Made by a program: the position numbers and the translations under genes. DNA of 64,000 bases from positions 310,001 to 374,000 of the forward strand of contig CP036290.1 in NCBI GenBank assembly GCA_007750655.1, in the 5' to 3' direction. Below, in pieces: positions 25,546 to 34,600 of this stretch. This DNA is from Rohdeia mirabilis (GTDB taxonomy: Bacteria; Planctomycetota; UBA1135; GCA-002686595). Every line of letters starts with the position of its first letter. Position 1 is the stretch's first letter. The notes beneath the pieces were generated by a model, which was given only the letters and a program-made list of their open reading frames with translations, was not told the origin of the DNA and ran no database searches.

Positions 25546-26337
25546 TCAGATCGGCGCGTCGTCGCCCATCGCCGAACGCCGCATGCGCTCGGCCGTCTCC
25601 GGACCGAGGTAGCGCTCGATCGCGCCGTGCACCAGGTAGATCACCGGTGTCAGCGCGATCGCCATCGTGAACTTGTAGGCGTAGTTGACGAGGCCGATCG
25701 AGACGATGCGCTCGACGCCCCAACCGGTCGCCGGGTTCAGACCGAACGCGATCCACAGCACGACGAAGCTGTCGAGCAGTTGCGACACGAGCGTCGAACC
25801 GGTCGCGCGCGCCCAGATCCACTTCTCGCCCGTGCGGCGCTTCAGCCAGTGGAAGACGACCACGTCCACGAACTGGCCGACGAGGAACGCGACGATCGAG
25901 CCGGCGATGATCCACAGGCCCTGGCCGAAGATCGACTCGAAGGCGAGCTGCATGTCGACCGTGCGACCGTCGCCGACCTCGCGCACGAGCCAGAAATCCG
26001 CCGGCACGAGCTGGATCGCGAGGAACACCATCGCGAAGGCGTAGACGATCATCCCGACCGCGATGAACGACAGCCGCCGCACCCCGCGCTGACCGAAGTA
26101 CTCGTTGATGATGTCGGTCAGGACGAAGACGACCGGCCACAGGATCACGCCCGCCGTCAGGTTGAAGGACAGGGGCTCGTCGATGAACGTCTGGATCGCC
26201 GCCGGCGCGAGGCCGAGGGTGCGTTCGAGCGAGAACAGCTTCACGCCGACGAACTCGGCCAGGAGCGCGTTCGTGACGAAGAACGCGCCCAGGACGAGGA
26301 ACAGCCGCGAGGGCCTGGCGTCGACGGATTCGTGCAT
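25546..26337 (-). CDS. yhhQ: Queuosine precursor transporter YhhQ (VUT family)
   Basis: 263 residues with six to seven membrane segments. Family hallmarks are ILWPVVFVLTDIINEYFGQRG near residue 65-85, the FVGVKLFSL segment near the start, AGSIVAFLVGQFVDVVVFHWLK, and the late ARATGSTLVSQLLDSFVV block. YhhQ-type proteins import queuosine precursors (preQ0/preQ1 or queuine) across the inner membrane for tRNA modification. No other queuosine gene is visible nearby. The ATG at 26337 gives a short cytosolic N-terminus as usual. Short tandem arrays lie just beyond each end of the gene. Confidence 0.93.
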   Translation of the reverse strand: MHESVDARPSRLFLVLGAFFVTNALLAEFVGVKLFSLERTLGLAPAAIQTFIDEPLSFNLTAGVILWPVVFVLTDIINEYFGQRGVRRLSFIAVGMIVYAFAMVFLAIQLVPADFWLVREVGDGRTVDMQLAFESIFGQGLWIIAGSIVAFLVGQFVDVVVFHWLKRRTGEKWIWARATGSTLVSQLLDSFVVLWIAFGLNPATGWGVERIVSIGLVNYAYKFTMAIALTPVIYLVHGAIERYLGPETAERMRRSAMGDDAPI

Positions 26338-26464
26338 GGGGAGCCGGGGGTGGTCGGCCGAGCATTGTGCGGTGGGGCGCGCTCGGTCGGCGAACTCGCT
26401 CCATCCCAGCGGGTCGATCCGGTGCGCCGCAGCGGCGGGCGGACCCGGAGCCGGCGGGCTGGCG

Positions 26465-26534
26465 AGTCGGATGCGCGGGGTCGGATTCGCAGGGTCGGTG
26501 GCGCAGAGTCGGTGGCGCAGAGTCGGTGGCGCGG
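26465..26534 (+). repeat. 14-bp tandem repeat, five units
   Basis: Five 14-bp units: AGTCGGATGCGCGG, GGTCGGATTCGCAG, GGTCGGTGGCGCAG, AGTCGGTGGCGCAG, AGTCGGTGGCGCGG. They lie in the divergent space between yhhQ and the small HTH gene. The period is not a multiple of three, and no reading frame uses it. Confidence 0.8.
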
Positions 26535-26633
26535 GTCAGGACGCAGCTCGGTGCACGGGATCGCGACCCGCCGCCGCCTCGATCGCCCGAATCCGACGAT
26601 ACCCGGTCGCCTCCGGCGTGCGATCCTCTCGCG

Positions 26634-26912
26634 ATGACCACGGAAGAGACGACGCCGGACGCGACGGGAGCCCACGACCTGTCGCGCGACCTCGGTGAGC
26701 AGCCGCTCGCCCGCAAGATGGCCGAGCGCGGGCTGCGTCCCGCGCACCTCGTGGAGGCGTCGACCGAGCAGCTGACGCACCGCATGGTCACGCGCGCGAT
26801 GAAGGGTCGGCGACTCACGCCGAACACCATGAACAAGGTGCTGCGGGCCTGGAACGCGGCCGCGAGCGCCAGCGACCGCCACGGCGACCTGTTCACCTAC
26901 GACCCGCGCTAG
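26634..26912 (+). CDS. Small putative HTH DNA-binding protein
   Basis: 92 residues from the ATG at 26634. The middle (LARKMAERGLRPAHLVEAST, then QLTHRMVTRAMKGRRLTPNT) reads like an XRE/Cro-type helix-turn-helix: a helix, a VEAST turn, a recognition helix rich in Thr/Arg, and a following NTMNKVLRAWNAA helix. I infer DNA binding. No partner gene or operator is evident, and the array of 14-bp repeats lies about 100 nt upstream. Other in-frame upstream starts run through the tandem repeats and are rejected. Confidence 0.65.
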   Translation: MTTEETTPDATGAHDLSRDLGEQPLARKMAERGLRPAHLVEASTEQLTHRMVTRAMKGRRLTPNTMNKVLRAWNAAASASDRHGDLFTYDPR

Positions 26913-26913
26913 C

Positions 26914-27101
26914 CGTGTGAGCCACACGCTCGGGGCGCGGACTTCCTGCGTGCCGGCAGCCGCGCCCGCGCGAGTGCGCTGCTGCGTCAGGCCCCCGAGA
27001 CCTACGGCCCGGTACCCGTCGAGAGGGGCGAGTCGCCGGTGCGCCACGCATCGGGTCCCGTGCGGAGCGCCGCAGCGGCTCGACGGAGCGCACCACACCA
27101 C
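26914..27101. repeat. Dispersed intergenic repeat, copy 2 (about 185 bp)
   Basis: Second copy of the 2505-2695 element, in the same orientation, beginning GTGTGAGCCACACGCTCGG just after the stop of the HTH gene and ending near GCACCACACCACGAGG. It also lies between convergent stops (26912 and 27160). The reading frames do not match those of copy 1 throughout, so it is probably non-coding. Confidence 0.7.
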
Positions 27102-27159
27102 GAGGACGATCGGTGTCAGGACTCGGGCCGGCTCGGCGGGCCGTGCGCGACGCTCCGTG

Positions 27160-27852
27160 TCAGCGATTCGGTCCGCCCGCGTTCCCGAACAGACGCGAGC
27201 CCGACACCACGGCGATCCAGCCGTGCGTCTCGAAGAGAGCGTCGAGGACGTGCTCCGCGTCGTACACCCGCGCGAGTCGGGGGTAGACGAGCGCCAACTC
27301 CCCGAAGCCGTCGCCGTCCAGGTCGCCGAGCGAGAAGGCGCGATCGTCCCGCTCGTACTCGAGCAGGTCGCGATCCTCGAACAGGACGCTTCCGTCCGCG
27401 CCCGAGATGACGCGGACCAGGCCGTACTCGAGGCCGCTCGACGCGCCGGCCAGGATCACGTCCGCGACTCCGTCCCCGTCGAGGTCGAGAGGCCGGTTCG
27501 CGTCGCGCGGCGGAGCGGATCCTCCAGGCGCCGAACCGCGTCGCACGTTCCCGCTCGGGTAGTCGATCGTGAACACCTCGTTCGCGCGCGTGAGGTCGTT
27601 CGAGGGCAGCGTCGCGACGAACGACGTGCCGGAAGGCGCCGGCGCCACGTGGTACGCGGACAGCGGTCGCGACTCGGGGACCTCGACGATCAGGACGACG
27701 CCGTCGGGGCGCGGCTCGAGCCGATGTCGATCCACGAAGGTGAGCTGCGCGACGACCAGCGCGGCCAACACGGCGACGCAGCTGACGACGAGCAGCGCGA
27801 GCTTCCACGGCGTGACGGGGGCGCGCGGTCGCGGAGGGTCGAGTTCGGACAC
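27160..27852 (-). CDS. Membrane-anchored VCBS/FG-GAP protein
   Basis: 230 residues from a GTG at 27852. One membrane helix (residues 16-38, LALLVVSCVAVLAALVVAQL) is followed by an exported part with two calcium-type FG-GAP cores: LDLDGDGVADVILAGA and LGDLDGDGFGELALVYP. No ATG is available near the helix without overlapping the divergent MscS gene. The GTG stands 6 nt after a TACGAT box, the spacing seen at other starts here. Role unknown; perhaps half a propeller that pairs with other repeats. Confidence 0.7.
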   Translation of the reverse strand: MSELDPPRPRAPVTPWKLALLVVSCVAVLAALVVAQLTFVDRHRLEPRPDGVVLIVEVPESRPLSAYHVAPAPSGTSFVATLPSNDLTRANEVFTIDYPSGNVRRGSAPGGSAPPRDANRPLDLDGDGVADVILAGASSGLEYGLVRVISGADGSVLFEDRDLLEYERDDRAFSLGDLDGDGFGELALVYPRLARVYDAEHVLDALFETHGWIAVVSGSRLFGNAGGPNR

Positions 27853-27858
27853 GCCCTG

Positions 27859-27864
27859 ATCGTA
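27859..27864 (-). promoter_or_regulatory. Candidate -10 box TACGAT with leaderless spacing to a GTG start
   Basis: Minus-strand TACGAT is followed by CAGGGC and the GTG at 27852. It decides the start of the VCBS protein and suggests a leaderless message. Confidence 0.5.
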
Positions 27865-27934
27865 GCGCGGAGGTGCTGCCCGTCCGTGGTGAGCGTCCGC
27901 TCCGAGTCGCGGGGGATGAACGGCGACGCCCGGC

Positions 27935-27940
27935 CATGCT
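27935..27940 (+). promoter_or_regulatory. Candidate -10 box CATGCT with leaderless spacing for the MscS gene
   Basis: CATGCT is followed by 6 nt (CGGCGC) and the ATG at 27947. This is a weaker match to a -10 than the others, but has the same spacing. Confidence 0.33.
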
Positions 27941-27946
27941 CGGCGC

Positions 27947-29482
27947 ATGCGCGACACGACGACATGTACGCGGTTCGGCGGAAGGGGAGCGCTCGTGGTG
28001 GCGACGTTCCTCCTGGTCTCGATCGCCTGTGGCGCCGCGTGGGTCGGGAGCGCTGGTGCAGCGCAGGAGTCGGGGCTCGGGGAGGAGGTGCACAAGGACG
28101 GCGGGACCGTCGACGAATCGGAGTCGGTTCGTGCGGCGTCGCCGATCGATCCGCAGGACGGCGCCGTCGGCGACGCTGCCGAAGTTCAAGCCGAAGCCGA
28201 GGCCGATCGCGCCGCCAGCGAGGCCGAGACCACCGAGATCCGCAGCGAGGAGGCCAAGCTCGGCGCGCGCGCGGCCGCGATCCTGGCGGCGGTCGACGAC
28301 TTCGATGCGCTGCACGTGACGGTCGAGGCGGGGATCGTCGTGCTCTCCGGGACCGCGCCGTCGAGCGACGTGGTCGACCAGGCTCGCGCGACGCTCGAAC
28401 AGCTCGACGGCGTCCTGATGGTGATCGACGACGTCGCGATCGAGCGGGCTCTGAGCGTGCGCCTCGGAGACTCCTGGCGCTCCGTGGTCGTTCAACTGCG
28501 CGAGGTCGTCGTGGCGCTCCCGCTCTACCTCGCGGCGTTGGCGATCGTTGTGCTGTTCTGGCTGCTCGCGCGGGTGTTGCGCGACGTCGACCTCCTGTAC
28601 CGACCCGCGAGCAGTCGCGCCCTGCTACAGCTGCTCCTGCGTCAGACGGTGTACTTCGTCGTCGTGGTGCTGGGTGTGGTCGCCGCGCTCCGGTTCGTCG
28701 ACGCGGGCGGTGTGATCGGGACGATCCTCGGTGCGGCGGGAGTGTTGGGCATCGCGCTCGGCTTCGCGTTCCGCAACATCGTGGAGAACTACCTCGCCGG
28801 CGTGCTGTTGGCGGTGCGTCAGCCGTTCCGCGCGCGCGACGTGGTCGACATCGACGGTCAGGTCGGCACGATCCTGCGCATGACCGCCAGCGAGACCACG
28901 CTGATGGACGTGGAAGGCAACCACGTGCGGCTGCCGAACGCGATGATCTTCAACGGCAAGGTCCTCAACTTCACGCGCAACCCGCTGCGTCGCTTCACGG
29001 TATCGGTGGGGGTGGGGACGACCGTGGACCTCGAACAGGCCCAGCGCGTCGGCATCGAGACCCTGCTCGGCATGAAGGGCGTGATCGACGACCCGGACCC
29101 GTCGGCGATCGTCGCGACGCTGGGCGACTCGTCGGTCCAGCTCGAGTTCTACGGATGGGTCGATCAGCAGGCGTCGAGCTACTCCAAGGTCGCTTCCGAG
29201 GCCAATCGCCTGGTCAAGGAAGCGTTCGACGCCGCCGGTATCGAGATGCCGCCGCCCGAGTACGCGCTGCGGCTTCGGTCGGCGCTCCCCGTGGAGTCCA
29301 GCGTCGACTCGTCCGACTCGGGCGCGACGCCGGCGTCGGTCACGCCTGCGCGGTCGCCCGTGGCACCGAAGGTCGGACCGGCACCGCGCGGCGACTCGAT
29401 CGACGTCTCGCCCGAGAGCGACATCGACGGACAGGTGGCGAAGGAACTTGCCGAGTCGACGGAGAAGGACCTGCTCGAGTAG
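27947..29482 (+). CDS. MscS-type mechanosensitive channel with BON domain
   Basis: 511 residues. A signal peptide or first helix (residues 12-38) precedes an acidic Ala/Glu linker. A BON-like domain follows (about 100-165: DALHVTVEAGIVVLSGTAPS and the VDQARATLEQLDGV helix). Three membrane helices then lead into the MscS pore and beta domain: GAAGVLGIALGFAFRNIVEN, VRQPFRARDVVDIDGQ, VEGNHVRLPNAMIFNGKVLN. The Gly/Ala-rich pore helix and the conserved LPN turn are intact, so this should be a small-conductance pressure or solute channel. BON domains are thought to bind membrane or osmotic-stress partners. The C-terminal 70 residues are disordered and acidic. Confidence 0.9.
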   Translation: MRDTTTCTRFGGRGALVVATFLLVSIACGAAWVGSAGAAQESGLGEEVHKDGGTVDESESVRAASPIDPQDGAVGDAAEVQAEAEADRAASEAETTEIRSEEAKLGARAAAILAAVDDFDALHVTVEAGIVVLSGTAPSSDVVDQARATLEQLDGVLMVIDDVAIERALSVRLGDSWRSVVVQLREVVVALPLYLAALAIVVLFWLLARVLRDVDLLYRPASSRALLQLLLRQTVYFVVVVLGVVAALRFVDAGGVIGTILGAAGVLGIALGFAFRNIVENYLAGVLLAVRQPFRARDVVDIDGQVGTILRMTASETTLMDVEGNHVRLPNAMIFNGKVLNFTRNPLRRFTVSVGVGTTVDLEQAQRVGIETLLGMKGVIDDPDPSAIVATLGDSSVQLEFYGWVDQQASSYSKVASEANRLVKEAFDAAGIEMPPPEYALRLRSALPVESSVDSSDSGATPASVTPARSPVAPKVGPAPRGDSIDVSPESDIDGQVAKELAESTEKDLLE

Positions 29483-29514
29483 CGCGGGCGTACTCGAGGA
29501 GGTCCGGGCGCGTC

Positions 29515-30219
29515 TCAGGCGCTCGCGTCGAGCCAACCCGTGAACTTCGAGCGCGGCCACGGATCCGTCATCCACGACGTGTCCGGCAGCGGGCGATCGA
29601 GCAGTTCGCACACAGGGTGGAGCGCGGGCATGGCGTGGGACTTCGGCTCGCCGCGCGCTGAGATCCAGCGCAGTTCGCCGGTCCGCTCGATGTGTCCGAA
29701 CACCTGCTCGGTCAAGCGGCAGTCCTGCGCCACGTAGTCGAGCACCGACTGTCGATTGCCCGCCTGCCACTCGTGCGGCGCGGCGGCTCCGTCCATCGAC
29801 TTGCCCTCGGTGATGTGGAAGCCACGGGCGACTTTCGCGAGCGCGACGGGGAAGCCGCGCTCGACGAAGAGCTGGAACATCGGGTCGTAGAGGTCGAGCG
29901 CGATGTGCCGCGCGAGGCCGAGATCCTGCGCGGCGACGCCCATCCAGCGCAGGTCGAACGCCAGGCCGTTCCAGGCCACGAGGCGCGCGCCGGCTTCTTG
30001 TTCGCTCCGCAGGTGCATCAGCGCCGCGTGCACGTCGGCGGGCGCCATGTGCGCGTCCGGCTCGCCCGCCGCGTCGCGGCCGTACCAGTGCGTGACCGCG
30101 TTCCCGTCGTAGGCGGCGGCGCACGCGATGCGGAACGGGCCGCGACCGTTCAGGTCCTCGCCGGGAGCGAGGTCGATGATGTCGGCGAGCTCGATGTCGA
30201 AGGCGATGCAGGACGTCAC
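29515..30219 (-). CDS. DEDD-type 3'-5' exonuclease, PolB-exonuclease-like
   Basis: 234 residues from a GTG at 30219 that lies 7 nt after a TAGGGT box. Acidic motif I is FDIE (Asp8, Glu10); motif II is in LVAWNGLAFDLRWM; motif III is DYVAQDCRLTEQVF. This fits RNase H-fold DEDD exonucleases of the predicted PolB-exonuclease type (PF10108-like). Likely substrate is single-stranded DNA or RNA ends; its cellular role is unknown. Longer in-frame starts lie inside Arg-rich upstream sequence and are rejected. It converges on the MscS gene with 32 nt between the stops. Confidence 0.78.
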   Translation of the reverse strand: MTSCIAFDIELADIIDLAPGEDLNGRGPFRIACAAAYDGNAVTHWYGRDAAGEPDAHMAPADVHAALMHLRSEQEAGARLVAWNGLAFDLRWMGVAAQDLGLARHIALDLYDPMFQLFVERGFPVALAKVARGFHITEGKSMDGAAAPHEWQAGNRQSVLDYVAQDCRLTEQVFGHIERTGELRWISARGEPKSHAMPALHPVCELLDRPLPDTSWMTDPWPRSKFTGWLDASA

Positions 30220-30226
30220 GCTCGAC

Positions 30227-30232
30227 ACCCTA
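30227..30232 (-). promoter_or_regulatory. Candidate -10 box TAGGGT with leaderless spacing to a GTG start
   Basis: Minus-strand TAGGGT, 7 nt before the GTG at 30219 of the exonuclease gene. No strong -35. Confidence 0.48.
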
Positions 30233-30338
30233 GCGCCTGCGCCCCCTCTTCCCGCCGCAGACCTAGACTGCGATGCCCGCTCCGGCGCAGGTCGCCGGTC
30301 GTGGGTCGACCTTTCACACCCCGAACTCGGATCGCTCC

Positions 30339-31478
30339 ATGACCTCTCGTCGTCATTTCCTCGGTCGCACGGCACTTGGCACCACGGCCGCCCTCCTGGC
30401 CGGTTCGCCGCTCGGTACCGCCGCTTCGTCGCGCTCCTCGGTCTCGCAGGAGATGTCCGCAGCACCGTTGGTGGCGCCGGCCGCGGTGCCGCTCACGATT
30501 CTCGTCCTCGGCGGCACGGGCTTCATCGGCCCGCACCAGATCGAGTACGCCCTCGCGCGCGGCCACCGCATCACCATGTTCAACCGCGGCAACGATCCAG
30601 GTCTCTACGGCGACCGCGTGGAAGAGCTCACCGGCGACCGCGACGTTCGGAAGGGAACCGGCCTCACCTCCCTCGCGGGCGAGCGGCGCTGGGACGTGGT
30701 GATCGACAACTCGGGCTACGTGCCGCGCCACGTGCGCGATTCGGTGGAGCTCCTGAAGGATCGCTGTGGACGCTACGTCTACACGTCGACCGTCGCGGTC
30801 TACGACTTCGACGCCGCCCCGAACGTCGATCGAGACGGGCCGCTGCTCGCCGCGCCCGCGCCGGAGGTCGAGAACGTGACCTGGGAGACCTACGGTCCGC
30901 TCAAGGCCGAGTGCGATCGCATCGTGCAGCGCATCCTCGGCGAGCGCGCCACCATCGTGCGCCCCACGTACATCGTCGGTCCGGGCGACACGACCGATCG
31001 CTTCACCTACTGGATCGAGCGTCTGATGCGCGGTGGCGACGTGGTCTGTCCGGCCTACCCCCAGCGCCGGGTGCAGTGGATCGACGTGCGCGATCTGTGC
31101 CCGTTCCTCGTCCACCTGGCCGAGAACGGCACGCCCGGAGCGTTCAACGCCGTCGGCCCCGCATCGCCCGTGACCAACGCCGAAGCCATGCAGGGATTGC
31201 GGGCCTTCTGCGCGGCGCCGACCGAGCTGCTGTGGCCCAGTGCCGGACTGCTCGACGAACTCGAGTACCCGACCCCGATGTTCGACCGATCGCGCGGCGA
31301 CCACCTCGCGGGCGCGAGCCACGCGATCGCGGCGGGCCTGACCTACCGTTCGCTCGCGGACACCGTGCGCGACACGCACGCCTGGTGGCTCGAGCAGTCC
31401 GACGAGCGACGGGCGCGAGCCCGCGGCTGGCCCTCGGCCGAGGCGGAAGCGGCCGTGGTCGCGCGCCTGCGTCGCTGA
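30339..31478 (+). CDS. Tat-exported NAD-dependent epimerase/dehydratase (SDR)
   Basis: 379 residues. The N-terminus (MTSRRHFLGRTALGTTAALL) is a twin-arginine signal, implying export of a folded, cofactor-loaded enzyme. The extended-SDR Rossmann motif VLGGTGFIG lies at 56-64; TSTVAVYDF and the catalytic pair in YGPLK (Tyr-x-x-x-Lys) follow, then IVRPTYIVGPGD. Substrate may be a nucleotide sugar or other sugar derivative, but cannot be fixed from sequence. A TAGACT box lies 69 nt upstream (30264-30269). A strong terminator hairpin follows the stop. Confidence 0.85.
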   Translation: MTSRRHFLGRTALGTTAALLAGSPLGTAASSRSSVSQEMSAAPLVAPAAVPLTILVLGGTGFIGPHQIEYALARGHRITMFNRGNDPGLYGDRVEELTGDRDVRKGTGLTSLAGERRWDVVIDNSGYVPRHVRDSVELLKDRCGRYVYTSTVAVYDFDAAPNVDRDGPLLAAPAPEVENVTWETYGPLKAECDRIVQRILGERATIVRPTYIVGPGDTTDRFTYWIERLMRGGDVVCPAYPQRRVQWIDVRDLCPFLVHLAENGTPGAFNAVGPASPVTNAEAMQGLRAFCAAPTELLWPSAGLLDELEYPTPMFDRSRGDHLAGASHAIAAGLTYRSLADTVRDTHAWWLEQSDERRARARGWPSAEAEAAVVARLRR

Positions 31479-31520
31479 GCGCGTCGGGCACGGCGCCCCC
31501 GATCGGAGCTTTCAGAATGC

Positions 31521-31559
31521 AGCGGGCGGGCGCGGCCGATGTGGCCGCGCCCGCCCGCT
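31521..31559. terminator. Bidirectional terminator-like hairpin
   Basis: A perfect 17-bp stem (31521-31537 with 31543-31559) with a GATGT loop lies between the convergent stops at 31478 and 31644. There is no long T run, only CTGTTC on the plus side. Confidence 0.7.
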
Positions 31560-31643
31560 GTTCACCGGAGTCACCGTTTCAAAGCCACCGTCTTGGAGCC
31601 ACCGCTCGGTGGTCCCGCTCGGTGGCTCCCTCCGGTCAGCTGC

Positions 31644-34600
31644 TCAGAGGTTCTCGAAGACGAGGCTGTCGGTGCCGTTGCCGACCGAGACCAGGTCCAG
31701 GTCGCCGTCCCCGTCCACGTCGCCGAAGTAGACGCGGTACTCGGTGGCCGACGGACCGAGCGCGAGGCCCGAGTTGGAGAAGGTCGCGCTGCCGTCGTTG
31801 AGCCACACGGACGCGGGAGCTCCGTCGTTCGAGATGGCCAGGTCGAGGTCGCCGTCCGCGTCGAAATCACCGATCGAGACGTTGTTCTGGAAGTTCGTTC
31901 CGAGCGTCGCTCCGAACGCCGTGAAGATGCCGGAACCGTCGTTGCGCCAGATCTGCGTTCCGGTGGCGGTGACTTCCACCAGGTCCAGGTCACCGTCGCG
32001 ATCCAGGTCCGCGGACTCGAGGTCGCGCGTGCTCTGGGCTCCGAGCGCTTGCCCCGAGTCGCTGAAGACGCCCGCACCATTGTTGAACCAGACGACGGAT
32101 GCACCATCGCGCGCGATCGCCAGGTCCTGGGTCCCATCGCGATTGAAGTCACCGAACTCCAGGTCCGTGGGCGAACCGGCGACCGGAGCGGCGGGCAGCT
32201 TGGTGAAGATCGCCGAGCCGTCGTTGATCCAGATCTCGTTGACCCCGACAAAGTTGCCGAAGGCGATGTCGAGGTAGCCGTCACCGTTCACGTCGGCGAC
32301 GTCGACGGCCGACGTCGTGGCAGAGGCGAAGGGCTGCGGCGACGACTCCTGGGCCGTCGAGGCGAAGGCGCCGTTGCCGTCGCCGAGCCAGACCCTGTTC
32401 GGCTGGAAGAAGTTGCCCACGACGGCATCGATGTGTCCGTCGCGGTTCATGTCGGCCATGTTGAGTCCGATCGAGAACGTGCTGGTGAGGCCGAGCATGG
32501 CATCGGTGAAGACGCCTGCCCCGTCGTTGACGAACAGGTTGTCCGGACCGTTGTCCACCGCGACGAAGACGTCGAGGCTGCCGTCCTCGTTCACGTCCGC
32601 GAGCGCGCCCCGCAGAGCGGCGCCGGCGCTGAACGGCATGACGGTGTCGACCAAGGTCGCCGTGCCCCAGACGCCCGTCAGCGAGCTGAGGTAGACGCGG
32701 TTGCCCCCGCTCAGGTTGGAGACGACCAGGTCGGGGTCGCCGTCGGCGTCCATGTCGGCCACCGCGATGCCGCTCGAGTCCAGGGATCCCAGCGCGATAC
32801 TGGAGTCCGTGAAGGAGGCGGCGCCGTCGTTGCGCCAGACGCTGTTCGCGCCACCCGAGTCGGCGGTCAGGATGTCGAGGTCGCCGTCACCGTCGGTGTC
32901 GGCCACGGCCACGCCCAGGGTCAGGGCCGATCCGATCGTCTGGCCGATGGCGGTGAACGATCCCGTTCCGCTGTTGATCAGCACCGAGTTCGTGCCGTTC
33001 CGGCCGAGCACGATGTCCACGTCGCCGTCGCGATCCAGGTCGCCGAGCGCAATGGCTTGCGTGCCGGTGGGGAGCGCTTGCCCGGAGTCCGAGAACGTGC
33101 CGCTGCCGTCGTTGACCCACAGGCGCGACGAAGCGACGTTGTTGCCGAAGACGAGGTCGTCGTCGCCGTCGAAGTCGCGATCGATCACGGCGACGCAGGT
33201 GCTGTCGGCGTTGCCGAGCATCTGACCGGAGTCGGCGAAGACTCCGTTTCCGTCGTTGATCCAGATGGTGTTCGGCTGGCCTTCGTTGGCGAACACGAGG
33301 TCGAGGTCGCCGTCGATGTCGACGTCACTGAGCGCCACTCCGTTCGAGGCCGCCGTTCCGAGCGCCTGCCCCGAGTCGGTGAGCGTCCCGGTGCCGTTGT
33401 TGCGCCAGACCGTGTTCGGCTCGCCGAAGTTCGCCACCACCATGTCGAGGTCGCCGTCCCCGTCCACGTCGCCGAGCGCCACACCGCGCGAAGCAGACGT
33501 TCCCAGGGCCTGGGCCGAGTTCGTCAGAACACCCGTGCCGTCGTTGAGCCACATCCGGTCGGGGGTGCCGAAGTTCGCGAAGACGGCGTCGATGTCGCCG
33601 TCGCCGTCCATGTCGCCCAGCGCCACGGCGCGGCAGTCCGCCACTCCGATCGACTGACCGGAGTCCGTGAAGCCGGCCGTGAGGTCGCGCGCGCCCGACG
33701 GACCGGCGTCCTGTCCGTCCGTCGCTTCGATCGCGTCGGCGGGCAGGGTCGACGAGAAGTCGAGGCCCGAGGGCGAGCCCGGGGTCACCGACGTTCCGGC
33801 GTAGTCACCGCGGGCGACCAGCGTGGCGCCCGTGCCGAGCGTGATCGTCAGGTCGTTGGTGCCCGGACCGGCCGAGAGCGTGGCGCCGGAGCCGAACGTG
33901 TCGCCGGCCACGAACAGGTCGATGCCCGACGGAGAGGGGTCGTTCACCACAGGGGTCGAGGTCAACGGCACCACGACCGTGTCACCGCTCGAGAGCGTGC
34001 CACTGCCGTCGACGTCGTTGAAGGCCGCTTCGCCGTCGAACCGCAGTCCCAGTTCGTCGTCGGTGATCGTGAGCGTGTGGGTGGTCTTGGTGTTGAGCGG
34101 CGCAGGCCCGACCACGTTCGTGAGTTCGAGGATGACGGTCTCGTCGCTCTCCGCGTCGGCGTCGTCGATGATCTCGACGTCCACCGACATGGACGCTCCG
34201 TTGCCCGATCCGGCCGGGAAGGTCACCGTCGTCGGCGTGAAGTTGAAGTCGGAGCCCGCGGTCGCCGTGCCGCCGGTGCGGATCACGTCGACGCTCGTGT
34301 CGGCCAGCAGGGTCGTTCCGGCGGTGGTGGACAGGGAAACGACGACGGGGAAGAGCCCGACGCCTTCGTCCGGCGCGCTGCTCGCGGTGACCTGGAAGCC
34401 CACGCGCGCCTCGTCGTCGTCCGTGATCGTGACGCGGTGGGTGACGCGCTCACCCAGTTGGCCGCCGGTGACGTTCGAGATCGTCAGGTCGAAGGTCTCC
34501 GGACCCTCGATCGATCCGTCGGACAGGATCGGCACGCCGAAGGTGCGGATCGATTCGTCGGACGCCCCGAAGGAGAAGGACACGGGGTAGGAGACCGCCG

